The position numbers and the translations under genes are program-made. From positions 434,001 through 498,000 of the forward strand of contig CAVWFQ010000008.1 of the NCBI GenBank assembly GCA_963754335.1: 64,000 bases of DNA. The letters run 5' to 3'. The stretch is from JBBSDP01 sp963754335. Lineage in GTDB: Bacteria; Planctomycetota; Phycisphaerae; Tepidisphaerales; Tepidisphaeraceae. Shown here piece after piece: positions 47,925 to 56,556 of this stretch (position 1 is the stretch's first letter; every line of letters starts with the position of its first letter). Below the pieces are notes generated by a model. It saw only the letters and a program-made list of their open reading frames with translations, made no database searches and was not told the origin of the DNA.

Positions 47925-48020
47925 GCCCCCTCTCCCAGTACTCTGGGAGAGGGTTGGGGTGAGGGCAATTCCTCAGGACCCTCACCCCCGCCCTCTCCCC
48001 GAGTACCGGGAGAGGGGGAA
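47925..48020. repeat. CTCTCCCAGTACTCTGGGAG-type bipartite palindromic repeat
   Basis: Two hairpins (CTCCCAGTACTCTGGGAG and CTCCCCGAGTACCGGGAG) are joined by GGGTGAGGG...CCCTCACCC. This is the same family as 12192-12331, in a compact form. It lies between the PPC and DUF1501 genes, so the operon would be transcribed through it. Confidence 0.8.
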
Positions 48021-48106
48021 GGAATTGCGGCTATCGAATCTGCTAACAGGCTCGAAGATTCATCTACTCCGACTTCGACAGAATAGTTCGGCCCGACCCA
48101 TTTCGC

Positions 48107-49468
48107 TCACGCAAGGATATCGTCGCATACCTTCGCGCCGCGAACCAGATCGATCGGGCGTCCGCCCGGCGCGATCAGTTTCTTTTCGGGGTTGATGCCA
48201 AGCTGGTGATAGATGGTGCTCGCCATCTGCTCGACCGTGAACGGGTCGTTGGCCGGCTCGGCGCCGGTCGGATCTGAACTGCCGTAAATGAGGCCCTTCT
48301 TGATTCCGCCTCCGGCCAGCACAACGCTGAAGACCTTCGGCCAGTGATCGCGCCCTTCGGTGGCATTGATCTTCGGAGAGCGGCCGAATTCGGAGCTGAC
48401 CATCACCAACGTCGAATTCAGAATGTTGCGCTGTTCGAGATCGCGGATCAGGGCCGCGAATGCCTTGTCGAAATGTGGCTGCTGGGTGCTGATGCCGTCT
48501 TTGATGCGAACGTGATGGTCCCAGCCGCCGAATGTGAGCGACACAAACCGTACGCCACCCTCGACCAGCCGCCGGGCCATCAGCATGCGCATGCCGGCTT
48601 CATTGCGGCCGTATTGTTCCTTGATCGCATCGGGCTCGGCCTTGAGATTGAACGCCTCGCGGGCTTCCTTCGAGCTGATCAGGCTGTAAGCCCGCTGATA
48701 AAACGTATCCATCGCCGTCAGGGAATCTGACTTCTCGAGCTGCCGGAAATGGTTATCGACGGTGGCGAGCATGCTCTGCCGCTCGCTGAATCGCTGGGGA
48801 TCGATTCCCTGCGCCAGAGCCAGGTCGCGGACGGTGAAATTTCCGTTGGCCGGGTCGGCTCCGAGGCTGAAGGGTCCGTAAGCACTGCTCAGATATCCGC
48901 TTCCGGCGTACGGGTTGGGCATCCCGGGGACGCAAACGTACGGCGGCATGTTGTTGCGAGGGCCGAATTCTTCGGAAACGATGCTTCCCATGCTCGGGAA
49001 TTGAAGCGCCGGGCTCGGGCGATATCCCGTGAACATGTTGTGCGTGCCGCGCTCGTGGGCGGCTTCGCCATGCGTCATCGAGCGAATGACGGTGATTTTG
49101 TCCGCGATCGCAGCCGTCTCCTTCATGTGTTCGGAGAAGACTTCGCCGGTCAGGCAGGTGTTCACCGTGCCGAGCGGGCCGCGGTATTCGACCGGGGCGA
49201 GCGGCTTGGGATCGAACGACTCCTGGTGCGCCATGCCGCCAGGCAGGAATATATGAATGACCGACTTGGCCGGCCCTTCCTTGGCGGGGTGGGTCGCGCC
49301 CGGCATGACGATTTCACCCTCGTCGGCCTTCGCCGTGGCGCGGAAGAAATCGCCCAGCGACAGACCGAGTCCGCCGATCATTCCAACATAAAGAAAGCTG
49401 CGACGCGACGTGCCGCCTTGCACGTGATCGCGGCCACCACAGAAACCGAAAGGATTTCCACTTCCCAT
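48107..49468 (-). CDS. DUF1501 family protein, Tat-exported
   Basis: The 453-residue protein has a twin-arginine leader (GGTSRRSFLYVGMIGGLGL). DUF1501 blocks are complete: KSVIHIFLPGGMAHQESFDP, AAIADKITVIRSMTHGEAAH, RGTHNMFTGYRPSPALQFPS, NMPPYVCVPGMPNPYAGSGY, MLMARRLVEGGVRFVSLTFG, GWDHHVRIKDG, STLVMVSSEFGRSPKINATE, GRDHWPKVFSVVLAGGGIKK and TVEQMASTIYHQLGINPEKK. It is the first gene of the minus-strand block down to 39.2 kb. It is intact. Confidence 0.92.
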   Translation of the reverse strand: MGSGNPFGFCGGRDHVQGGTSRRSFLYVGMIGGLGLSLGDFFRATAKADEGEIVMPGATHPAKEGPAKSVIHIFLPGGMAHQESFDPKPLAPVEYRGPLGTVNTCLTGEVFSEHMKETAAIADKITVIRSMTHGEAAHERGTHNMFTGYRPSPALQFPSMGSIVSEEFGPRNNMPPYVCVPGMPNPYAGSGYLSSAYGPFSLGADPANGNFTVRDLALAQGIDPQRFSERQSMLATVDNHFRQLEKSDSLTAMDTFYQRAYSLISSKEAREAFNLKAEPDAIKEQYGRNEAGMRMLMARRLVEGGVRFVSLTFGGWDHHVRIKDGISTQQPHFDKAFAALIRDLEQRNILNSTLVMVSSEFGRSPKINATEGRDHWPKVFSVVLAGGGIKKGLIYGSSDPTGAEPANDPFTVEQMASTIYHQLGINPEKKLIAPGGRPIDLVRGAKVCDDILA

Positions 49469-49701
49469 AAAAAGCGCTCCGAAATCAGACTTTCCCCTGC
49501 CTTGTCACTATTTGTTAGCGGCAATTCCAATGCCTGTTGTGGCCAAGTCTGCAAATTTCGCCCAATCCGATCGTGCGCGAACGTGCACCACCGAATCAAC
49601 TTTTAGCCGCTGTCCCAGAGGGCAGCGTCACCGCCGTGCGTACACGTAACCGCGTACGCTCTTTGAAGCAGAAAGGCCTGACATCCAATTAATCGAGAAT
49701 T
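49469..49701. other. Promoter region of the DUF1501-led operon
   Basis: A 233-bp gap upstream of the DUF1501 gene and downstream of aroA. I see no gene or repeat. A promoter for the secreted-protein block is expected here. Confidence 0.35.
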
Positions 49702-51006
49702 TCAGGCATTTTCCGTGAGCTTTCGCAAATCTGCGAAGTAGTCGGGATAGGTTTTGTTCACGCATTGCGGGTCCATGATCGCCACATTCGGGATACGAGT
49801 ACCCGCCAAAGCGAAGCTCATGGCCATCCGGTGATCATCGTACGTGGCGATTCTTGCCGGGTTTGGCAACTGCGGCGGCGAAATAATCAGGTCATCCCCT
49901 GTAATTTCAACAAAAGCGCCCAATTTACCAAGCTCAGTGCTTAAAGCAGCGATTCGATCGGTCTCTTTAACCCGCAACGTATGGAGGCCGCGGATGGTGG
50001 TTTTGCCCTCCGCGAAGAGGGCGACGACTGCCAGCGTCTGGGCCATATCCGGCATGCCTGAGAGATCGATATCAATCCCGTGGAGGCGTGGGGGCCCGCT
50101 AATCGAGATCGAATCCGCGCCGACCACTGCCTCAGCGCCCATTTGACGCAGCACCTCCGCGAATCCGATGTCCCCCTGAAGACTATCGCGGCCAAGCCCT
50201 GGGATCGTGACCTTCGAGCCGGGGTGTATCGCCGCGGCCGCCAGGAAATAGCCGGCGTTGCTCGCATCCGGCTCGACCGCGTAATTCGTCGCCTGATATC
50301 CGCCGATAGGAACGATGATTTTCCGGGGCTCACCCGTGTCGGCATCTCGCACCACGTGGGGCGTGTGCCCGAATTGGTCCATAAGTCGCATCGTCATCGC
50401 GACATAAGGCCAGCTCGTCTGTGTGTCGGATAGTTCGACGCGCAATTCGTTGCGGAAAAAGGGAGCGATCTGCAGGACCGCCGAGAGATATTGCGATGAT
50501 TGCGAATTTCCGAAGCGAACCAGTCCGCCGGGCAATCCGTCGGCCGCCACGATGACCGGCGGAAATCCGTCCTGCATCACATAAGAGATACGCCCCCCCA
50601 GGTTTTTGAGCAGCTCTGCCAGTTGCCGAATCGGCCGCTGCCGCATGCGCGGGATGCCGTCCAGATTGAATTGGCCCTTTCCCAGGGTGCAGAGAGCCGT
50701 AAGAAATCGAATCGTCGTGCCGCTGTTGCCACAGAACAGATCGGCCCGATCGGCTGGAATCTTCCCGCCACAACCTTCGATTCGGACAGTCGAGGTCTTT
50801 CGGTCGATACGGGGGTTAAACCCGAGCCGGGTCAGACAATCCATCATGACCAGCGTGTCGTCGGCGAAGAGCACATTGGAGATTTCGCACGGGCCATAAG
50901 CAAGGCTTGCCAGAACGAGCGCGCGGTTGGTCAGGCTCTTGGAGCCGGGTGGGGTGATAGTCGCGTCAAACGGCGCGTTGATCGTATCGATTGTGCGATC
51001 GGTCAT
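49702..51006 (-). CDS. aroA: 3-phosphoshikimate 1-carboxyvinyltransferase (EPSP synthase)
   Basis: AroA condenses shikimate 3-phosphate with phosphoenolpyruvate in aromatic amino acid synthesis. The 434-residue product shows TPPGSKSLTNRALVLASLA, FCGNSGTTIRFLTALC, DGIPRMRQRPIRQLAELL, SSQYLSAVLQIAPF, EPDASNAGYFLAAAAI, LRVKETDRIAALSTEL and ATYDDHRMAMSFAL, covering both signature regions. ATG 51006 is chosen because the upstream in-frame stretch is translated repeat. Ala follows Gly in the GNSGTT region as in many planctomycetes; class is not judged. It is intact and cytoplasmic. Confidence 0.95.
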   Translation of the reverse strand: MTDRTIDTINAPFDATITPPGSKSLTNRALVLASLAYGPCEISNVLFADDTLVMMDCLTRLGFNPRIDRKTSTVRIEGCGGKIPADRADLFCGNSGTTIRFLTALCTLGKGQFNLDGIPRMRQRPIRQLAELLKNLGGRISYVMQDGFPPVIVAADGLPGGLVRFGNSQSSQYLSAVLQIAPFFRNELRVELSDTQTSWPYVAMTMRLMDQFGHTPHVVRDADTGEPRKIIVPIGGYQATNYAVEPDASNAGYFLAAAAIHPGSKVTIPGLGRDSLQGDIGFAEVLRQMGAEAVVGADSISISGPPRLHGIDIDLSGMPDMAQTLAVVALFAEGKTTIRGLHTLRVKETDRIAALSTELGKLGAFVEITGDDLIISPPQLPNPARIATYDDHRMAMSFALAGTRIPNVAIMDPQCVNKTYPDYFADLRKLTENA

Positions 51007-51056
51007 CGTCCTCCAGAATACGCGTAACGAGGGGAAGTAGGAATTGGCGGGAGGGC

Positions 51057-51233
51057 GGTGGGTCAGACATTCCTGTCTGATGCGCGTCTGGGAGTGCGGG
51101 CGGGCATTCCTGCCCGCCGAGCAGACGCGACATTCGGCGAAGTTGTGCAACAGGGCGGACCGGCTCGGGAGGCGGAGTACCACCTCCGCTCCCCGGCCCG
51201 CAACAGACAGGAATAGGAATGTCTGTCCCACCG
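51057..51233. repeat. Composite inverted repeat between aroA and the DUF4139 gene
   Basis: The outer arms are GGTGGGTCAGACATTCCTGT (51057) and the inverse around 51205-51233 (CAGACAGGAATAGGAATGTC). Inner hairpins include GCGGGCGGGCATTCCTGCCCGC near 51098. It has no coding capacity. It lies in the divergent region and leaves about 80 bp for the DUF4139 promoter. Confidence 0.7.
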
Positions 51234-51315
51234 GGGGAACTTTCCCCGGACATTTCCGTCAATGTGAATGAACCAATGAATCCGCCGATTCGCTGAAGAC
51301 TCCGAAAGGAACCGC

Positions 51316-53517
51316 ATGCCGCGCCCTATCTCGTTGAAACTGATCGCATCTCTGCTTCCCGTGGCCATGGCGATGGTGTCGCCGTTCGCGAGTGGACAGG
51401 TCGCTGCCCCCGCGCCAGCGCCGGCTTCGAAGCCGGCCAGCACGCCGGTGCCGGTGCGCGAGGTGGTGCTTTTTTCGAGCGGCGTCGGTTATTTCGAGCA
51501 TTTCGGCACGGTGCACGGCGATGTCGCAACGGAATTGCGGTTCAAGAAGGAACAGATCAACGACATTCTCAAGAGTCTCCTACTTCAGGACCTGGACGGC
51601 GGAAAGGTCACCAGCGTGACCTATGGCAGCCAGGGACCCCTCTCTCACACGCTCAAGAGTTTCCAGGTCGACATCAGCTCCAATCCGCCGCTTTCCGATC
51701 TGCTCAATCAGCTTCGCGGCAGCAAGGTGACCGTCACAACCAAAGAGGGCGCGACGGCGGGCACCGTCCTGGGCGTCGAAAAAAAGCAACGGAACCTCGG
51801 CGATAAAGACCATCCCCAGGTGATCGACGTCTGGACATTGAATCTCTGGACCGGCGGCAACATCCGCCCCGTCGATCTGGATCAGGTGACCGATCTCAAA
51901 CTCGACGACCTCCAGCTCCAGGAAGAGTTGAACAAGGCACTGGTGGCCCTGGCCCAGGCGCGCGACCAGGACACCAAGCCGGTCCAGATCCACTTTCAGG
52001 GCCCGGCGGACCATCGCGTTCGGATCGGATACGTCGTCGAAGCGCCGGTCTGGAAGACGAGCTACCGCCTGGTGCTTCCGCCCCAGGGTGGCGTTGAAAA
52101 GCCGAAGGATCCGGCGGATGAGAAAAAAGAGCCCGCCGCGACGCAGCCGGCGGCGGGGCCGGAAGGTCATTTGCAGGGGTGGGCCATCGTCGAAAACCAG
52201 ACGGACAGTGACTGGAACAACATCGAGCTGTCGCTCGTGAGCGGCCGGCCATTAAGCTTTATTGAGAATCTGTATCAGCCCCTGTATGTGCCCCGGCCGG
52301 TCGTTCAGCCGCAGCTCTACGCCAGTTTGCAGCCTCAGACCTACGGGGCTGGGATGGAGCTTCAGAGTCAGCAGATGGAACAATTCGGAAGACGCGATTC
52401 CGAAAAGCGCGCTCAGGCCATGGAACGAAACCGTGGGCTCAACATGGCCAAGGCCGCTGCCGCCCCCGCTCCGATGGCGGCCGGCATCGCCGGCGATAAG
52501 GATGAGGACGCCAAGCAGGCGATCGATGCACTCGCCTCTGTCGCCTCCATTGCGTCGGCGGCGAAGGTCGGCGAACTCTTCGAATATACCGTCGGCAGCG
52601 TGAGCCTGCCCCGGCAAAGCTCGGCGATGATCCCGATCATCACCGATGCGATTTCGACATTGCCCCTCAGCATCTACAACGCCTCGGTGCTGGCCCGCAA
52701 TCCGCTGCTGGGCGCCCGCCTCAATAACACCACCGGCAAGCTCCTCCCCGCCGGCCCGCTGACGGTATTGGCTGAGAACAGCTACGCGGGAGACGCCAGC
52801 ATCGAAGATCTCCCCGCCGGCCAGAATCGGCTGATCAGCTACGGGATCGACCAGCAGGTGCTGGTGGACAGCACGCACAACACCAACTCCAGCAGCCTGC
52901 TGACGGGCCGGATCATCAAGGGAGTTCTGGAACTGACGATCAAGCAGGTCTTCAGCCAGGACTACGTGGCGGAGAACAAAGCCGAACATGCGCGCACGCT
53001 CCTGATCGAGCATCCGTTCCGTCCCGGCTGGAAGCTGACCGCGCCCGCCAAGGCCGATGAGACGACCGAAAGTCTCTATCGTTTTCAAGGAACAGTGGGA
53101 GCCGGCAAGAGCAGCAAGCTGACGGTCCAGGAAGAACTGACGCAGAACCAGCAGATGGCAATCCTGCCGATGGACGTCGGCCAGGTCCTCCAATATTCCA
53201 AGACCGGCGAAATTCCCAAGCCCGTCCGCGACGCATTGGAAAAAGCAGTTTCACTGAAGAACGATCTGACGGACACGCAACGTCAGATCGCCGAGCATCA
53301 GCAGAAGCTGTCGGAAATCACCCAGGAGCAGACGCGGATTCGCGACAACCTCAAGACCGTCCCGCAGAACACAGATTACTACCAGCGATTACTCAAGAAG
53401 CTCGACGAACAGGAGACGGCCATCGAGAAGCTGCAGGGAGAAGTGAAGACCTTGCAACAAAAGCAGACCACTCAGCAGCAGGCGCTGGAAAGCTATCTTC
53501 AGAATCTGGATGTGTAG
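51316..53517 (+). CDS. Secreted DUF4139-family protein with C-terminal coiled coil
   Basis: The intact 733-residue product has a signal peptide (KLIASLLPVAMAMVSPFASG), then VREVVLFSSGVGYFEHFGTV, the opening of DUF4139/mucoidy-inhibitor-like proteins. Further features are INDILKSLLLQDLDGGKVTS, HRVRIGYVVEAPVWKTSYRL and GWAIVENQTDSDWNNIELSL, SGRPLSFIENLYQPLYVPRP. The central domain follows (FEYTVGSVSLPRQSSAMIPI, LLTGRIIKGVLELTIKQVFS). Residues 630-733 form a Gln/Lys-rich coiled coil (DTQRQIAEHQQKLSEITQEQ, LQQKQTTQQQALESYLQNLD). The role is unknown. It is one of the longest undamaged genes here. Confidence 0.82.
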   Translation: MPRPISLKLIASLLPVAMAMVSPFASGQVAAPAPAPASKPASTPVPVREVVLFSSGVGYFEHFGTVHGDVATELRFKKEQINDILKSLLLQDLDGGKVTSVTYGSQGPLSHTLKSFQVDISSNPPLSDLLNQLRGSKVTVTTKEGATAGTVLGVEKKQRNLGDKDHPQVIDVWTLNLWTGGNIRPVDLDQVTDLKLDDLQLQEELNKALVALAQARDQDTKPVQIHFQGPADHRVRIGYVVEAPVWKTSYRLVLPPQGGVEKPKDPADEKKEPAATQPAAGPEGHLQGWAIVENQTDSDWNNIELSLVSGRPLSFIENLYQPLYVPRPVVQPQLYASLQPQTYGAGMELQSQQMEQFGRRDSEKRAQAMERNRGLNMAKAAAAPAPMAAGIAGDKDEDAKQAIDALASVASIASAAKVGELFEYTVGSVSLPRQSSAMIPIITDAISTLPLSIYNASVLARNPLLGARLNNTTGKLLPAGPLTVLAENSYAGDASIEDLPAGQNRLISYGIDQQVLVDSTHNTNSSSLLTGRIIKGVLELTIKQVFSQDYVAENKAEHARTLLIEHPFRPGWKLTAPAKADETTESLYRFQGTVGAGKSSKLTVQEELTQNQQMAILPMDVGQVLQYSKTGEIPKPVRDALEKAVSLKNDLTDTQRQIAEHQQKLSEITQEQTRIRDNLKTVPQNTDYYQRLLKKLDEQETAIEKLQGEVKTLQQKQTTQQQALESYLQNLDV

Positions 53518-53535
53518 GGAACGAATCTGCTTTCA

Positions 53536-53590
53536 CCACGACGGGGCAGAGCGGAGTGTACTCGCTCCGCGCCGCCCCGCATCCGGACCG
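53536..53590. repeat. Left 55-bp inverted repeat of the RAYT-like unit
   Basis: It begins CCACGACGGGGCAGAGCGGA and ends GCCGCCCCGCATCCGGACCG, and includes a small internal stem GCGGAG...CTCCGC. It matches the inverse of 54237-54291 at 50 of 55 positions. Confidence 0.8.
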
Positions 53591-53645
53591 CTCCCCAAGT
53601 TCGTTTTCTTTTGACAGAATTCAATGAATCTCCCAAACTTTCAGG

Positions 53646-54230
53646 ATGCCCCGACTTGGGATGCTCTGGCGCCACTGCATCATCAACACTCGATGCTCCT
53701 GGTTACACGGAAGCCCGAAGGGATTCCGATGTCGCAAGCATGAAATTCACTCTTCGGGCGACTATCGAAATCTACCTCCTGCAGGTGAACACGAGGACTT
53801 GCACCGATACTACCAGCGGATCGCGCGCCCTGCGGTCAAGATCCCCCGCAACCTGCGTGAAGTCATCGGACGAGCGCTGATCATCTATTTTCGTGAGAAC
53901 GGATATCGTCTCTACGCAGTCGCGGTCAGCGAGATGCATGCGCACTTTGTTGTCGAGCTACCCTAGGCGCTCAAAAAGGTGAAGTTGATTGTAGGAGAGG
54001 CAAAGCGCATTTCTTCTCGCGCCGTAAAGAAAGCGCTCCCGGGCAGTGTCTGGTCCGCGGGTGGGACGTTCAAACCCGTGCGCGAGCATTCGCACTTGAG
54101 AAGTGCTTACGACTACGTCTTGTTGAAACAGGGACATGACGCGTGGACGTGGTCGTTTAGAGACGGGAGCGACGCTGGGACCTTTGCGCGGGTGAAAACG
54201 AGATTTGTCAATCCTTTGCGAAATCGATGA
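53646..54230 (+). pseudogene. RAYT-like (Y1/HUH) transposase, interrupted by TAG
   Basis: One frame encodes HCIINTRCSWLHGSPKGFR, KHEIHSSGDYRNLPPAGEHE, LHRYYQRIARPAVKIPRNLR, EVIGRALIIYFRENGYRLYA and VAVSEMHAHFVVELP. TAG follows at 53964-53966, then KKVKLIVGEAKRISSRAVKK, ALPGSVWSAGGTFKPVREHS and HLRSAYDYVLLKQGHDAWTW, ending at 54230. HAH fits the HUH metal site and the Tyr in SAYDYVL is a candidate nucleophile, as in Y1 REP-associated transposases. The family assignment rests on these motifs and the flanking inverted repeats. A planctomycete-specific relative of that family is possible. The in-frame stop makes it inactive unless it is a sequence error. Confidence 0.6.
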
Positions 54231-54236
54231 AGATTA

Positions 54237-54291
54237 CGGTCCGGATGCGGGGCGGCGCTGCGCGAGTACGCTCCACTTTGCCCCGTCGTGG
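54237..54291. repeat. Right 55-bp inverted repeat of the RAYT-like unit
   Basis: It reads CGGTCCGGATGCGGGGCGGC and onward, ending CCCCGTCGTGG, and is the imperfect inverse of 53536-53590. Confidence 0.8.
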
Positions 54292-54302
54292 CGGAAAAAT
54301 GA

Positions 54303-55016
54303 ATGTACCAGCACACTGTATTCAGGGAGACGAACTTCAAATCGTGCGCAGTGGAGAGCGACATCCCAGCGTATCTTGACGACTTGTATCGACTTCTCAG
54401 TTCCGATGAACGATCGCGTGCCGATTCCTTTCGGTTTGAACCCGATCGGCGTCGATTCGTCTTCTGCCGAAGCGCCCTTCGGCGATCGATTGGTTCATAT
54501 GTCGGGAAACCCCCGGGCGAAATTTCTTTCGGATATGGTCCGTATGGAAAGCCGTCCATTTCGGACGCTTCATGCCCCATCCAGTTCAACCTGTCGCATA
54601 CGAACGGCCGGTTTCTGTTTGCATTTAGCAGGGCGATGCCGGTCGGCATTGATGTTGAAGCCATTGAACCCGCTCGCGACTGGGAGGCTGTCGCGCGCCA
54701 GTTTTTCCACCCGAACGAGCAGCGTGCCATCGAGAGTTTGTCTCCTTCACTTCGATCCCATGCCATCAAAACGATCTGGACCTGCAAGGAAGCGGTCCTG
54801 AAAGCACGCGGCGACGGCGTTGGAGGCGGCCTGGAGTCGTTTGAGGTGATTCTGCCGTCCGGTCCGTGGGACCTGGCACGCGTTCAATTTGATGACGCGC
54901 AGGGTGGCGAGGAAATCTGGTTGCAACCTCTGGATGAGGGCCCTGACTTCGCCGCCGCCGTCGCGGTGCTGGGCCGGCCGAGCGAAGTACGCATTATCGA
55001 TTGGCAATCGCTATAG
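54303..55016 (+). CDS. 4'-phosphopantetheinyl transferase, Sfp type
   Basis: The enzyme moves phosphopantetheine from CoA onto a Ser of carrier proteins. The 237-residue product has the Sfp-type motifs GKPSISDASCPIQFNLSHTN, GIDVEAIEPARD (Asp117 and Glu119 for Mg) and TIWTCKEAVLKARGDGVGG (Glu163, Lys166 region), with YRLLSSDERSRADSFRFEPD at the N-terminus. No polyketide or nonribosomal peptide genes occur in the window, so it may serve fatty acid carrier protein or a distant cluster. The ATG at 54303 lies 11 bp after the RAYT-like element, so its promoter must be inside that element. Confidence 0.88.
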   Translation: MYQHTVFRETNFKSCAVESDIPAYLDDLYRLLSSDERSRADSFRFEPDRRRFVFCRSALRRSIGSYVGKPPGEISFGYGPYGKPSISDASCPIQFNLSHTNGRFLFAFSRAMPVGIDVEAIEPARDWEAVARQFFHPNEQRAIESLSPSLRSHAIKTIWTCKEAVLKARGDGVGGGLESFEVILPSGPWDLARVQFDDAQGGEEIWLQPLDEGPDFAAAVAVLGRPSEVRIIDWQSL

Positions 55017-55045
55017 CATGAGAGGCAATTGCGAACCGGAAAATG

Positions 55046-55086
55046 CCCCTCACCCCAACCCCCTCCCGGCGTACCGGGAGAGGGAG
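55046..55086. repeat. Half copy of the CTCTCCC-type palindromic repeat
   Basis: CCCCTCACCCCAACCCCCTC followed by CCGGCGTACCGGGAGAGGGAG is one unit of the family at 12192 and 47925. It lies between the phosphopantetheinyl transferase and aminotransferase genes. Confidence 0.7.
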
Positions 55087-55161
55087 AAATGCATGGGAAA
55101 CGCATCGCGTGCCTCATGTGGTTTCTGCGGCTACAATACGCCTCGAACCAAACGAGGCTAT

Positions 55162-56556
55162 ATGAATCAGAAAGATTTCAAGATCGACGTTTCCACCCGC
55201 ATCTCCCGATTGCCGCCATACCTTTTCGGGCGCATCAACAAGATGAAGTACGACAAGCGGGTGGCGGGAATCGACATCATCGATCTGGGGATGGGCAATC
55301 CGACCGATCCCACTCCGGAGTGCGTGGTGAGCAAGCTTTCGGAAGCAGCGCTGGATCCGCGCAACCATCGCTACAGCGTGAGCAACGGAATCGCCGGCCT
55401 GCGCAAGGAAGTGGCCAACAAGTACAAGCGCAAATTTGCAGTCGATCTCGACCCCGAGACGGAAGTGATCGCGACGATCGGCAGCAAGGAGGGGTTCAGC
55501 CATCTCTGTCTGGCGCTGCTCGGACCGGGAGACACGGCGGTCGTCCCCGATCCGGCCTTTCCGATTCATATTTATGCCGTCGCCATGGCGGGGGCGAACG
55601 TGATCCGCGTGCCGCTCGGAAACGACCAGGCTTTTCTCGACCGGATCGAAAAGGTGATCGAAGGCTTGTATCCGACCCCAAAGCTCCTGATCCTCAACTA
55701 TCCGCACAATCCGACCGCGGTCACCGTGGACGACGTCAGCTTCTGGGATCGGGCGATCGCGATGTGCCGCCGGCATGGCGTCATGATCATCAGCGATTTT
55801 GCTTACGGTGAAATCTGCTTCGACGGGTATCGCGCTCCCAGCTTTCTCTCGGCCGCCGGGGCGAAAGACATCGGCGTGGAATTCACGACGATGAGCAAGA
55901 GCTACAACATGGCCGGCTGGCGCGTTGGTTTTTGCGCGGGCAACGCCGAAATGGTCAAGGCCCTGGCGACGATCAAAGGGTATTACGACTACGGGAATTT
56001 CGCCCCGATTCAGATCGCCAGCGTGATCGCCATGCGCGAATGCGCCGACACGCCGGACCGGCAGGCGAAGATCTACGAAGAGCGCCGCGACGAAGTCTGC
56101 CGCGGTCTCGACAAGCTCGGCTGGACCTATGAGAAGCCGCGGGCGAGCATGTTCGTCTGGGCGAAGATCAATCCCGCCCACTACAAAGCCGGCGAAGGAA
56201 CGATCGATTTCTGCCTGCGCATGATGGACGAAGCCGAAGTTGCCCTGGCGCCCGGCCGCGCCTTTGGGGAAAACGGCGAAGGATACGTCCGCATCGCCGT
56301 GGTCGAAAACGAAGAGCGTTTGCGCCAGGCAATGCGCAATCTCGATCGCGCTGAATCCGCGACAGCCCAAACCGAAGCGGCAACCCGCCACTGCAGGGTA
56401 ATTCTAAATTGTCGTAGGAATAAACCAGTGTCAGCACGCTGGGAGAGCCGGCTCGTCCCCGAGCCGTCCGGAGCGCTCCCACGGGCCGAGGACGGCCCGG
56501 CTCTCCCGGCGTGCGATGTGCTCTTCATTCCCTGCGATTTGAAAATGCGCCTCTAA
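55162..56556 (+). CDS. Class I/II aminotransferase (AlaC / LL-DAP aminotransferase-like) with repeat-derived tail
   Basis: A PLP enzyme of fold type I. From ATG 55162 (preceded by GAGG) it reads SRLPPYLFGRINKMKYDKRV, IDIIDLGMGNPTDPTPECVV, HRYSVSNGIAGLRKEVANKY, ATIGSKEGFSHLCLALLGPG, LILNYPHNPTAVTVDD, ISDFAYGEICFDGY, the PLP Lys in TTMSKSYNMAGWRVGFCAGN, and APGRAFGENGEGYVRIAVVE. This most resembles AlaC-type glutamate-pyruvate aminotransferases. A normal end would fall near AMRNLDRAE (56350). The remaining 65 residues read through a palindromic repeat (WESRLVPEPSGALPRAEDGP) and are probably not native. Confidence 0.88.
   Translation: MNQKDFKIDVSTRISRLPPYLFGRINKMKYDKRVAGIDIIDLGMGNPTDPTPECVVSKLSEAALDPRNHRYSVSNGIAGLRKEVANKYKRKFAVDLDPETEVIATIGSKEGFSHLCLALLGPGDTAVVPDPAFPIHIYAVAMAGANVIRVPLGNDQAFLDRIEKVIEGLYPTPKLLILNYPHNPTAVTVDDVSFWDRAIAMCRRHGVMIISDFAYGEICFDGYRAPSFLSAAGAKDIGVEFTTMSKSYNMAGWRVGFCAGNAEMVKALATIKGYYDYGNFAPIQIASVIAMRECADTPDRQAKIYEERRDEVCRGLDKLGWTYEKPRASMFVWAKINPAHYKAGEGTIDFCLRMMDEAEVALAPGRAFGENGEGYVRIAVVENEERLRQAMRNLDRAESATAQTEAATRHCRVILNCRRNKPVSARWESRLVPEPSGALPRAEDGPALPACDVLFIPCDLKMRL
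56435..56513. repeat. Palindromic repeat translated at the 3' end of the aminotransferase
   Basis: The left arm CACGCTGGGAGAGCCGGCTC and the inverse of the right arm (GAGGACGGCCCGGCTCTCCC) pair over about 30 bp. It is within the aminotransferase ORF's C-terminal tail. Confidence 0.7.

Larger units (their letters stand above)
53536..54291. mobile_element. RAYT/HUH-like transposase unit bounded by 55-bp inverted repeats
   Basis: The left repeat (53536-53590, CCACGACGGGGCAGAGCGGA and onward) and right repeat (54237-54291, inverted) differ at 5 of 55 positions by my alignment. Between them lies only the HUH-type transposase remnant. The arrangement matches REP-associated tyrosine transposases flanked by inverted repetitive palindromes. 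The right end is 11 bp from the start of the phosphopantetheinyl transferase gene. A related long inverted repeat without a gene is at 25490-25666. Confidence 0.65.
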
